Source: Peptoniphilus_A sp050943655
Lineage (GTDB): Bacteria; Bacillota; Clostridia; Tissierellales; Peptoniphilaceae
DNA length: 5,084 nt
NCBI RefSeq assembly: GCF_050943655.1
Contig: NZ_JBMNPQ010000089.1
Location: forward strand, 1-5,084
Direction: 5' to 3'
The notes under the pieces were generated by a model. The model saw only the letters and a program-made list of their open reading frames with translations. It had not been told where the DNA came from and ran no database searches. The number at the start of each line of letters is the position of its first letter. The stretch's first letter is position 1. The position numbers and the translations under genes were made by a program. This document shows, piece by piece, positions 1 to 5,084 of the stretch.

Positions 1-11
1 AGTGTTTAAAT

Positions 12-40
12 TTGTCTGCTAAGGGTACTATATTTATAGC
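12..40 (+). promoter_or_regulatory. Possible sigma-A promoter for the ferritin gene
   Basis: TTGTCT at 12-17 and TATAGC at 35-40 each match the sigma-70/sigma-A consensus at 4 of 6 positions and are separated by 17 nt. Transcription would start near position 47, giving a leader of about 40 nt before the ATG. I see no clear Fur or PerR box in the 85 nt available, but the upstream region is cut by the window edge. In such AT-rich DNA, 4/6 matches arise easily, so this is only a candidate. Confidence 0.35.
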
Positions 41-85
41 TAAAATGTATGCGAAATTAAAAAATATTATAAGGAGATTTTTATT

Positions 86-592
86 ATGGACAACAAAAAA
101 TTATTAGATATGCTTAATAAGCAATACAATTTTGAAGTAGAATCAGCTATTGTTTACAAAGGAATGTCACTATGGGCAGAAAAAGAAAACTGGCCAGGTG
201 TTGCAAATTTCTTAGAACAACAAGCAATTGAAGAATTATTACACGCTGACAGAATAGAAAATTATCTATTTGCATTGGATTATGACATTAAAATTGAAGC
301 TGTTCCTGCACCAAAGTCTGAATTCGAAAGTGTTTTAGAAATTTTCAAAGAAGCATTGGAACACGAAAAACAAGTTACAGCAAACTTCATGGAAATCATG
401 AAAGAAGCTAAAGAATGCGGTGATATAAAAACTGAATCTCAAGTTTATTGGTTCATAGATGAACAAGTTGAAGAAGAAGCTAATTTTGTAGATCTAATCA
501 CAACATTAGAAAGAATAGACAATTCACCTGCAGCATTATTCCAATTTGATGCAGAACTTGCTAAGAGAAAAGTTGAAGTTCCAGGACTATAA
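86..592 (+). CDS. ftnA: Non-heme ferritin, bacterial FtnA type
   Basis: This is a cytoplasmic iron-storage protein that oxidises Fe(II) and deposits it as a mineral inside a 24-subunit shell. At 168 aa it has normal family length and is one four-helix-bundle ferritin domain. The dinuclear ferroxidase residues known from E. coli FtnA are all present at the same numbering: E17, Y24, E50, H53, E94, Q127 and E130. The third iron site residues E49, E126 and E129 are present too, so it should be catalytically active. There is no Met ligand for heme in the bacterioferritin style. The start is supported by AAGGAG at 71-76, 9 nt before the ATG. The gene stands alone, with its own terminator directly behind it. 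A ferritin fits with the peroxide-defence operon further along, since sequestering iron lowers Fenton damage. The family assignment is secure; the symbol is by analogy. Confidence 0.95.
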   Translation: MDNKKLLDMLNKQYNFEVESAIVYKGMSLWAEKENWPGVANFLEQQAIEELLHADRIENYLFALDYDIKIEAVPAPKSEFESVLEIFKEALEHEKQVTANFMEIMKEAKECGDIKTESQVYWFIDEQVEEEANFVDLITTLERIDNSPAALFQFDAELAKRKVEVPGL

Positions 593-612
593 TTATAATT
601 AAAACTTTAATC

Positions 613-646
613 AAAAAAGAGGGGATTTAATTTCCCTTCTTTTTTA
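613..646 (+). terminator. Rho-independent terminator after ferritin
   Basis: A 13-bp stem is formed by 613-625 and 633-645 with one G-U pair, and the loop is 7 nt (626-632). The centre of the stem is GC-rich (GAGGGG against CCCTTC), and the 3' arm ends in a run of six T. Because the 5' arm starts with six A, it could also act on the other strand. It lies 20 nt after the ferritin stop and separates ferritin from the transporter. Confidence 0.85.
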
Positions 647-678
647 TTACATATTAAAATAAGATGAAGAGGTGAGAT

Positions 679-1554
679 ATGAACCTTAATAAATTTAGCA
701 AAATAAATAGAGTATATTTATCATATATTGCAGCCTTACTTATATTTGGGACAAATGGAATATTAGTTTCAAATATTTCTTTAGAGGGAAGCCAAATTGT
801 TTTGATGCGTACATTAATTGGTGGTCTTTTTTTGACAGCTTTTGTACTGCTTAGAGGTGGATTTGACAAAGATAATCTTAGAAGAGAAAGCGTTCAAATT
901 ATTTTAGGTGGGGCAGCTTTAGGACTTAACTGGGTGATGTTATTTTCTGCTTATAGGATTTTAAATGTAAGTATCTCCACTTTGATTTATTATGCTGGTC
1001 CAATTCTTGTTTTATTATTTTCACCAGTTCTACTTAATGAAAGTTTAACTCAAAGAAAGATTATTTCAGTTATTATTGTAGCAGTTGGACTTATTTGTAT
1101 AAGTGGTAGTGTAGTAACTAGCGGAATGAATTTAAAAGGATTAATTTTTGCAATATTATCAGCAATTTTTTATGCAATGCTCATTATTTTCAATAAAAAG
1201 ATTTCATTAACCAGTGGCCTTCAAACAGCAGCTATTGAACTTGATATTGCATTTCTAGTCGTACTGATATATGTTTTAGTTACATCTACTCTTCCTAAGA
1301 TTAACAGTAGTGATCTACCTTATATCGCAATAATAGGATTATTAAATACAGGTATTGCATATTTATTATATTTTTACGGAATTCAGAAACTATCAGGTCA
1401 ATCAGTTGCACTGCTTAGCTACGTGGATCCTGTTTCAGCATTAATTTTTTCATCAATTTTTTTAAATGAGACAATGTCTTTTGTACAGATTATTGGTTCA
1501 ATATTAATAATAGGTGGGGCTATTTATGGTGAAATCAAGATTAGCAAGAAATAA
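679..1554 (+). CDS. EamA/DMT superfamily transporter (probable metabolite exporter)
   Basis: This is an inner-membrane protein of the drug/metabolite transporter superfamily. Its 291 aa are typical for the ten-helix members. Hydrophobic segments can be read at about residues 13-31, 38-58, 72-92, 97-118, 127-146, 152-171, 184-204, 214-233, 243-262 and 268-284. The two EamA halves (about 15-143 and 153-285) each show the same internal pattern: a polar residue and Pro in a helix followed by an LNE motif. These are AGP at 106-108 with LNES at 119-122, and VDP at 249-251 with LNET at 262-265. This reflects the family's internal duplication. GAGG at 669-672, 6 nt before the ATG, supports the start. 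The substrate cannot be inferred; relatives export amino acids, cofactors or drugs, and some import. The next gene follows after 44 nt and may be co-transcribed. Confidence 0.9.
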   Translation: MNLNKFSKINRVYLSYIAALLIFGTNGILVSNISLEGSQIVLMRTLIGGLFLTAFVLLRGGFDKDNLRRESVQIILGGAALGLNWVMLFSAYRILNVSISTLIYYAGPILVLLFSPVLLNESLTQRKIISVIIVAVGLICISGSVVTSGMNLKGLIFAILSAIFYAMLIIFNKKISLTSGLQTAAIELDIAFLVVLIYVLVTSTLPKINSSDLPYIAIIGLLNTGIAYLLYFYGIQKLSGQSVALLSYVDPVSALIFSSIFLNETMSFVQIIGSILIIGGAIYGEIKISKK

Positions 1555-1577
1555 ATTTAAGTGTTGTGTAAATTTAT
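1551..1577. repeat. AT-only inverted repeat spanning the transporter stop codon
   Basis: ATAAATTTA at 1551-1559 is a perfect 9-bp inverted copy of TAAATTTAT at 1569-1577, with a 9-nt spacer. It includes the transporter stop codon (1552-1554) and lies 22 nt before the next start codon. There is no GC core and no T tract, so it is a poor terminator. It could be a weak operator or mRNA hairpin, or just chance in AT-rich DNA. Confidence 0.3.
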
Positions 1578-1598
1578 ATAAAGGGTTAGAGATAAATT

Positions 1599-2117
1599 AT
1601 GGATTTAAAAGAGATTTTAAAAAATAGATTTTATAAACATATGGAAAGACATCCAAATGTTTCTTGGGAAGATGTCTGTCAACTAATCACAGAAGATGAT
1701 TGGAAAATTTTAAAGAATATAGAAGAAACTGGTGGAGAGCCAGATATTTTACTTGATAGATGCGGGAATCTATTATTTGCAGATTGTTGTAATGAAACAC
1801 CTGATGATAGAAGAAGTGTTTGTTATGATGAAGAGGCAAGACTTTCTAGAAAAAAGAATGCACCTAATAAAAGTGCTGAGGGTATTGTAAATCAAATTGG
1901 AGCAAGTCTTATGGATGAGGAAATATATAAACTTCTCCAAGAAAGCGGAAGTTACGATGAAAAATCTCAAGTGTGGATAGCAACAGATAAAGGATTTAGG
2001 GATAAAGGAGACGCCTTATTTGCAAGTGTAAGGCATGGCCGTATTTTTATTTATTTTAATGGTGCGGGCTCTTATTATCGAAACCGAGGATTTAGATGTA
2101 TGCTTAAATTAAATTAA
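1599..2117 (+). CDS. DUF4256 family protein, function unknown
   Basis: This is a soluble 172-aa protein with no signal peptide or membrane segment. I recognise it as DUF4256 from its conserved blocks: GGEPD at 45-49, a DC..ETP stretch at 62-68, RRSVCYD at 71-77 with a charged EA..SR segment after it, and NGAGSYY..RGFR at 154-166 near the C-terminus. These invariant-looking Arg, Asp, Cys and Tyr residues suggest an active or binding site, but no biochemical role for the family is known to me. Its length is close to, or slightly shorter than, the usual 180-190 aa. The ribosome site is weak (AGAGA at 1588-1592, or AAGGG at 1581-1585, which is 13 nt away), but the N-terminus matches how family members begin. 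It lies 44 nt after the transporter with no terminator between, so the two may form one transcript. Confidence 0.75.
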   Translation: MDLKEILKNRFYKHMERHPNVSWEDVCQLITEDDWKILKNIEETGGEPDILLDRCGNLLFADCCNETPDDRRSVCYDEEARLSRKKNAPNKSAEGIVNQIGASLMDEEIYKLLQESGSYDEKSQVWIATDKGFRDKGDALFASVRHGRIFIYFNGAGSYYRNRGFRCMLKLN

Positions 2118-2130
2118 TATAAAAATTTAT

Positions 2131-2178
2131 AAACTAATTCTGTTCTACATAGTGTGGAGAGAGTTAGTTTTTTATTTT
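2131..2178 (+). terminator. Rho-independent terminator after the DUF4256 gene
   Basis: The arms 2131-2141 and 2160-2170 form an 11-bp stem with one T-G pair. A second inner stem of 6 bp (2144-2149 with 2153-2158, one further G-U pair) can stack on it above a small bulge. It is followed by a T tract (2168-2173, then 2175-2178). It ends the transporter/DUF4256 unit 13 nt after the stop. Confidence 0.8.
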
Positions 2179-2275
2179 AAAAATTAATCTATATTTAATA
2201 AAATTTATTAATTAAATTAGCGTGATAATAAAAAGTTTTTCAAGCAAAAAAAAATTATAAAAATTTTAAAAAATA

Positions 2276-2304
2276 TTATTATAAATAAATATATTGGGTA
2301 CAAT
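2276..2304 (+). promoter_or_regulatory. Candidate promoter of the ohrR-gpx-flavodoxin operon
   Basis: TACAAT at 2299-2304 matches the -10 consensus at 5 of 6 positions. The -35 at 2276-2281 (TTATTA) matches only 3 of 6, with 17-nt spacing. The stretch 2246-2275 is almost pure A/T, including nine A in a row at 2246-2254, and could act as an UP element to compensate for the weak -35. Transcription would begin near 2311, inside the dyad operator, so repressor binding would block polymerase directly. Confidence 0.4.
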
Positions 2305-2327
2305 ATAGTTGTGAACAATATATTGAA
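2288..2327. promoter_or_regulatory. OhrR-type dyad operator
   Basis: The core is TACAA-5-TTGTG (2299-2313). It has the same spacing as the TACAATTAAATTGTA half of the Bacillus subtilis ohrA operator as I recall it. Around the same centre (2306) lies a perfect 9-bp inverted repeat, AATATATTG at 2288-2296 and CAATATATT at 2316-2324. The whole 37-bp dyad therefore pairs at 13 of 18 arm positions. A second CAA...TTG unit, the perfect palindrome CAATATATTG at 2316-2325, begins 15 bp after the first CAA, as in the tandem B. subtilis operator but with a spacer one base shorter. It overlaps the likely -10 and start site, which suggests autorepression by the adjacent gene product. Confidence 0.6.
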
Positions 2328-2329
2328 AT

Positions 2330-2334
2330 GAGGA
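2330..2334 (+). promoter_or_regulatory. Shine-Dalgarno site that sets the ohrR start
   Basis: GAGGA at 2330-2334 sits 5 nt before the ATG at 2340. The in-frame ATG at 2328 overlaps this site and has no ribosome-binding sequence of its own, so 2340 is the likely start. Confidence 0.75.
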
Positions 2335-2339
2335 ATATA

Positions 2340-2786
2340 ATGAAATTAGATTACCATGAAGAGATGAAACTTAAAAATCAGTTTTGTTTCCCTATATATG
2401 CAGCATCTAGACAAGTTACTCAGCTGTACACGCCTCTTTTAAAACCACTTGGACTTACTTATACTCAATATTTAGTATTCTTAGTTTTGTGGGAAGAGGA
2501 TGGAATTACTGTTGGAGAGATTTGTAATAGACTTATGCTTGATAATGGAACTATTTCACCTGTACTTAAAAAAATTGAAACACTGGGATACATCGAAAGA
2601 AGGCGCAGTAAAAATGACGATCGAGTTGTAATCATTTATTTAACTGAAAAAGGTAAAGATTTGCAAGAAAAGGCAAAAGACATTCCAGAGAAAATGTTAA
2701 ATTGTGTTAACTTGCCAAAAGATAAAGCTATTGAGTTGAGATCACTTTTGTACGAGCTCTTGGACAGCACAAGAAATAATAAATGA
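2340..2786 (+). CDS. ohrR: OhrR-like MarR family organic-peroxide-sensing repressor
   Basis: This is a winged-helix transcription repressor that dimerises and releases DNA when a reactive Cys is oxidised by organic hydroperoxide. Starting at 2340 it is 148 aa, nearly the length of B. subtilis OhrR (147). The N-terminus (KNQFCF..YAASR) carries C16, equal to the sensing Cys15. Y30 and Y41 match the tyrosines (29 and 40) that hydrogen-bond to it. The helix-turn-helix is around 56-82, and the wing around 86-105 has the MarR signature RR-x4-DR-x5-LTEKG. Two more Cys occur, C62 and C122. C122 lies about as far from C16 as the resolving Cys in Xanthomonas OhrR lies from its sensor. It is the first gene of a three-gene operon behind an OhrR-like operator. 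An upstream in-frame ATG at 2328 (152 aa) is less likely. Some MgrA/SarZ-like regulators share this fold, so the exact inducer is inferred. Confidence 0.88.
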   Translation: MKLDYHEEMKLKNQFCFPIYAASRQVTQLYTPLLKPLGLTYTQYLVFLVLWEEDGITVGEICNRLMLDNGTISPVLKKIETLGYIERRRSKNDDRVVIIYLTEKGKDLQEKAKDIPEKMLNCVNLPKDKAIELRSLLYELLDSTRNNK

Positions 2787-2816
2787 AGTACTGAAGTATA
2801 ATTTATATTTTTAATG

Positions 2817-2822
2817 AAGGAG
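2817..2822 (+). promoter_or_regulatory. Shine-Dalgarno site that sets the gpx start
   Basis: AAGGAG at 2817-2822 lies 6 nt before the ATG at 2829. An in-frame ATG at 2814 abuts this site and has no SD of its own, so the shorter protein is preferred. Confidence 0.85.
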
Positions 2823-2828
2823 ATAAAG

Positions 2829-3374
2829 ATGAAAAATATTTATGATTTTACAGTAAAAGATAGAGAAGGAAAAGACGTAAGCTTAGAAGAATACAGTGGA
2901 AAAGTATTATTAATTGTAAATACAGCAACTGGTTGTGGATTCACACCACATTATGAACCACTAGAAGAAATGTATAAAGACTTAAAAGATAAAGGACTTG
3001 AAATTTTAGATTTTCCTTGCAATCAATTTGCAAATCAAGCGCCTGGAGATGCTGAAGAGATTCATACATTCTGCACATTAAATTTTGGAGCTGATTTTCC
3101 ACAATTTGCTAAAATTGACGTCAATGGTGAAAATGCAGAACCACTTTTTGAATATCTTGCAAAAGAAAAACCATTTGAAGGTTTTGGAAAGGGAATAAAA
3201 AACTTAGCATTAGACAAATTCGCAAAGAAAAATAATAAGGAATTTGGTGACAAGGCTTATATTAAATGGAATTTCACAAAATTCTTAGTTGATCGCGATG
3301 GAAAAGTTATAGCTCGTTTTGAGCCAACTGTTGATATGAAAGAAGTTAGAGAAGCAGTAGAAGCTGCGTTATAA
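2829..3374 (+). CDS. gpx: Glutathione peroxidase family protein (Cys type, probably thioredoxin-dependent)
   Basis: This is a cytoplasmic thiol peroxidase of the GPx family, reducing H2O2 and organic hydroperoxides. From the 2829 start it is 181 aa with a thioredoxin fold. The peroxidatic residue is C36 in NTATGCGFTPHY (31-42), encoded by TGT, so it is not a selenoprotein. The remaining catalytic residues are Q70 in the FPCNQF..Q.PG block (62-73) and W147-N148 in KWNFTKFL (146-153). C82 in FCTLNF matches the resolving Cys of thioredoxin-using GPx enzymes, so the reductant is probably thioredoxin rather than glutathione. The usual QEPG reads QAPG here. About 25 residues between PLFEYL and IKWNF make it longer than the 160-aa forms, which I believe is normal for a Clostridia/Bacteroides subgroup. 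It follows the repressor by 42 nt with no terminator and precedes the flavodoxin gene by 13 nt. Confidence 0.93.
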   Translation: MKNIYDFTVKDREGKDVSLEEYSGKVLLIVNTATGCGFTPHYEPLEEMYKDLKDKGLEILDFPCNQFANQAPGDAEEIHTFCTLNFGADFPQFAKIDVNGENAEPLFEYLAKEKPFEGFGKGIKNLALDKFAKKNNKEFGDKAYIKWNFTKFLVDRDGKVIARFEPTVDMKEVREAVEAAL

Positions 3375-3387
3375 TAAGGAGAATGAA

Positions 3388-3807
3388 ATGAAAGTAGCAA
3401 TTAGATATTATACAAAGGGTGGAAATACAAAGAAACTTGCAGAAGCAATGGGTAAAGCTATAAATGTAGAAGCACTACCAATAACTGAAGATATTAAAGA
3501 GCCAATAGATATTCTTTTTCTAGGAAATTCCTACTATAATTTCGGAATAGACCCAGAAGTTAAAAAGTATGTTAGTTCCCTTGATAGTAATAAAGTTGGC
3601 AGAATTGTAAATTTTGGATCAGCTGCTATGCTTAATTCCACTTGGAAAAAAGTAAAAAAAGAAGCCGATAAAGTTGGAATAAAAATGGATGAAAGAGAAT
3701 TTCATTGTAAGGGAGAATTTAAAAATTTACACAAGGGAAAACCTGATGAAGAAGATTTAGAGGCTGCTGCTAACTTTGCAAAGAGTATTGTTAAAGACAA
3801 TAAATAA
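3388..3807 (+). CDS. Small flavodoxin-like protein
   Basis: This is a 139-aa soluble protein with the alpha/beta flavodoxin fold. The FMN-phosphate loop is clear near the N-terminus: YYTKGGNTKKLAEAM at 7-21, where T9, N13 and T14 fit the (T/S)-x-x-G-N-T motif. A second strand, DILFLGNSYY (41-50), and VNFGSAA (74-80) occupy the usual places of the flavin-contacting loops. Near the C-terminus, FHCKGEF (105-111) is typical of this group of short flavodoxin-family proteins in clostridia. The acidic surface patches of classical flavodoxins are not obvious. AAGGAG at 3376-3381, 6 nt before the ATG, supports the start. The 13-nt gap to gpx implies co-transcription and shared control. It may carry electrons or reduce a small molecule during peroxide stress, but its partner is unknown. 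Confidence 0.85.
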   Translation: MKVAIRYYTKGGNTKKLAEAMGKAINVEALPITEDIKEPIDILFLGNSYYNFGIDPEVKKYVSSLDSNKVGRIVNFGSAAMLNSTWKKVKKEADKVGIKMDEREFHCKGEFKNLHKGKPDEEDLEAAANFAKSIVKDNK

Positions 3808-3845
3808 TTATTTATTAATAAATCCTCAAAAATAAATAAATGTTT

Positions 3846-3879
3846 AAAAGCGATTAGACAAATTCATCTAATCGCTTTT
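3846..3879. terminator. Terminator of the ohrR-gpx-flavodoxin operon
   Basis: A perfect 13-bp inverted repeat, AAAAGCGATTAGA at 3846-3858 and its reverse complement at 3867-3879, encloses an 8-nt loop. The arms begin with AAAA and end with TTTT, so it can work in either direction, although the T run is short. It lies 38 nt after the flavodoxin stop and before a new promoter. Confidence 0.85.
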
Positions 3880-3894
3880 GTTGTGCAACTAATC

Positions 3895-3923
3895 ATTACT
3901 ATTGCCTGATTTTAGTGTATAAT
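3895..3923 (+). promoter_or_regulatory. Probable promoter of the ATP-grasp ligase gene
   Basis: TATAAT at 3918-3923 is a perfect -10 box. ATTACT at 3895-3900 gives a 3/6 match for the -35 with a 17-nt spacer. TG stands directly before the -10, one base off the extended -10 position. It falls just after the preceding terminator. Transcription would start near 3930, leaving a leader of about 47 nt. Confidence 0.6.
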
Positions 3924-3976
3924 GTACAAGTAGTAAAAGTTTATTTTACATATTTAAAATATATTAAGGAGACGAA

Positions 3977-5084
3977 ATGAAGAATATTTCACGAGATGTA
4001 TTAAATAAATTAAATGTTAAATTTGTAATTTTAGGTTCTGATGAAAATGCTTATGGAGTTTCAAGATTGCTCGACGATAATTATGGACTTAAGCCTATGA
4101 TTTTTTGTCAACAAACTCTTCCAGCCACAGATAATTCTAAGATTTTAGATAGAACTGTTGTAGAAAATCTTTCAGACAATGAAGTGTTTCTAAAGACATT
4201 AATTGATTATGCCAATGCACACAAAGATTCAACTATGGTTGTTATACCATGTGGCGACGAATATTCTCAGCTTCTAAGTGAAAATAAAGAGGTTCTAGAT
4301 AAATATTATAAATTCAACACGCCTTCACCAGAATTAAATTCAAAACTTGAAAACAAAATAGATTTTTATGAAACATGCGAAAAAATTGGAATCCCATATC
4401 CAAAATATCACATAATAAATTCACCTAAAGATGTTGATGCCGTTGATTTGAGCTATCCCTTAATACTTAAACCAAATGATTCAATTAGCTATGTAAAAAT
4501 ATCATTCCCGGGAAAATATAAAGTATATACAATTTACGACAAGGAAGAACTAAACTCTGTTGTAAAAACTATATACGATAATAAATATGAAGGTTCAATG
4601 CTTGCTCAGGAATATGTGCTTGGAGATGCATCTAATCAAGCCTCTTTAAATGCTTATTGTGACAAGAATGGAAAAGTTAGAATGATGGTTTATGGACAAA
4701 TTCTTTTAGCAGATCCACTTCCACTAAGAATCGGAAATAACGACGCAATCTACACTAAATATATGCCAGAAATTTTTGATTTTTATAAAGAGAAATTAGA
4801 AGAATTAAAATACACTGGTTTTTCAAATATTGATCTTAAATATGATGCTAAAGATGATACATTTAAAGCTTTTGAAATGAACTTGAGACTTCCTCAGTCA
4901 CATTATTTTATGGCAGCAGGTGGAGTTAATGTTTTAGATTTTTATTTGAGAGATGTACTAGACCTAGGTTTTGAAGAAGAAGTATATTATCACAAAGATA
5001 CTAAGAAAATTTGGATGAACGCTCATCCTAAACTTTTAAAAGAATATACTGATCCAAAACACCATGAAATAATTGATAAATTAT
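3977..5084 (+). CDS. ATP-grasp ligase, D-aspartate ligase-like (3' end missing)
   Basis: 369 codons are open from the ATG to the window edge, so the gene is truncated at its C-terminus by the window, not by mutation. AAGGAG at 3966-3971 is 5 nt before the start. The protein resembles the Enterococcus faecium D-aspartate ligase (Aslfm), a roughly 430-aa ATP-grasp enzyme. That enzyme activates the beta-carboxylate of D-Asp and joins it to Lys of the peptidoglycan precursor to form the cross-bridge. Shared landmarks are LGSDENAYG (19-27), VVIPCGDEY (88-96), KIDFYETCEKIGIPYPK (127-143), LILKP with ATP-binding K165 (162-166), and AQEYVLGDASN (210-220). Further on are TGFSNIDLKYD (280-290) and FEMNLR (299-304), where E300 and N302 fit the Mg ligands of ATP-grasp enzymes. 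A D-Glu-adding relative is also possible, because several anaerobic cocci use D-Glu bridges. It has its own promoter and is not part of the stress operon. Confidence 0.82.
   Translation, partial: MKNISRDVLNKLNVKFVILGSDENAYGVSRLLDDNYGLKPMIFCQQTLPATDNSKILDRTVVENLSDNEVFLKTLIDYANAHKDSTMVVIPCGDEYSQLLSENKEVLDKYYKFNTPSPELNSKLENKIDFYETCEKIGIPYPKYHIINSPKDVDAVDLSYPLILKPNDSISYVKISFPGKYKVYTIYDKEELNSVVKTIYDNKYEGSMLAQEYVLGDASNQASLNAYCDKNGKVRMMVYGQILLADPLPLRIGNNDAIYTKYMPEIFDFYKEKLEELKYTGFSNIDLKYDAKDDTFKAFEMNLRLPQSHYFMAAGGVNVLDFYLRDVLDLGFEEEVYYHKDTKKIWMNAHPKLLKEYTDPKHHEIIDKL

Noticed and set aside
654..869. Antisense open frame of 71 codons over the start of the transporter
   Set aside because: It lies opposite the clear EamA coding sequence, has low-complexity composition and no recognisable domain, and is explained as a shadow frame.
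1773..1970. Antisense open frame of 65 codons inside the DUF4256 gene
   Set aside because: It is fully contained in a conserved gene on the other strand, with an unlikely Cys/Ile/Phe-rich composition.
2179..2275. Possible small RNA or riboswitch in the gap between the DUF4256 terminator and the ohrR promoter
   Set aside because: The stretch is nearly pure A/T with no stable hairpin, no conserved aptamer-like core and no terminator of its own.
2931..2940. Possible selenocysteine at the GPx active site
   Set aside because: The active-site codon is TGT (Cys), and the frame contains no internal TGA, so no recoding is needed.
3062..3253. Antisense open frame of 63 codons inside gpx
   Set aside because: It is the mirror of a well-supported coding sequence; no ribosome site or domain is visible.
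3808..3839. 9-bp A/T-only inverted repeat (3808-3816 with 3831-3839) after the flavodoxin gene
   Set aside because: It is a perfect repeat but low-complexity, with a 14-nt loop. The adjacent 13-bp hairpin at 3846-3879 explains termination better.
3902..3907. TTGCCT as the -35 of the ligase promoter
   Set aside because: It is a better match than ATTACT but sits only 10 nt before the TATAAT box, too close for sigma-A.

Overview
The window looks like chromosome of a low-GC Gram-positive anaerobe. Base composition is strongly AT-rich, Shine-Dalgarno sequences are strong (AAGGAG type), and terminators are classic Rho-independent hairpins. The protein set resembles Clostridia/Tissierellia, such as the anaerobic Gram-positive cocci, but the exact genus cannot be read from the sequence. 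All seven genes lie on the + strand; six are complete and the last runs off the right edge.

Layout: (1) 1-646, a monocistronic ferritin gene with a possible promoter and its own terminator. (2) 679-2178, an EamA/DMT-family membrane exporter followed 44 nt later by a DUF4256-family protein of unknown function, closed by a terminator. (3) 2276-3879, a three-gene stress operon: an OhrR-type MarR repressor, a Cys-type glutathione peroxidase and a small flavodoxin-like protein, with a large dyad operator over the promoter and a perfect 13-bp hairpin terminator at the end. (4) 3895-5084, a new promoter and the first 369 codons of an ATP-grasp ligase resembling the D-aspartate ligase that builds peptidoglycan cross-bridges.

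The central theme is oxidative-stress defence. Ferritin stores iron and limits Fenton chemistry. The OhrR-type regulator has the sensing Cys and its tyrosine partners and probably represses its own operon until organic peroxide oxidises it. The peroxidase would then reduce the peroxide, and the flavodoxin-like protein may supply electrons or serve another redox role. No Ohr peroxidase gene is in the window, so this OhrR-like protein appears to control a GPx/flavodoxin pair instead. That pairing is the most interesting part of the window. The final gene is unrelated cell-wall biosynthesis. I saw no tRNA, rRNA, CRISPR, insertion sequence or phage signal.
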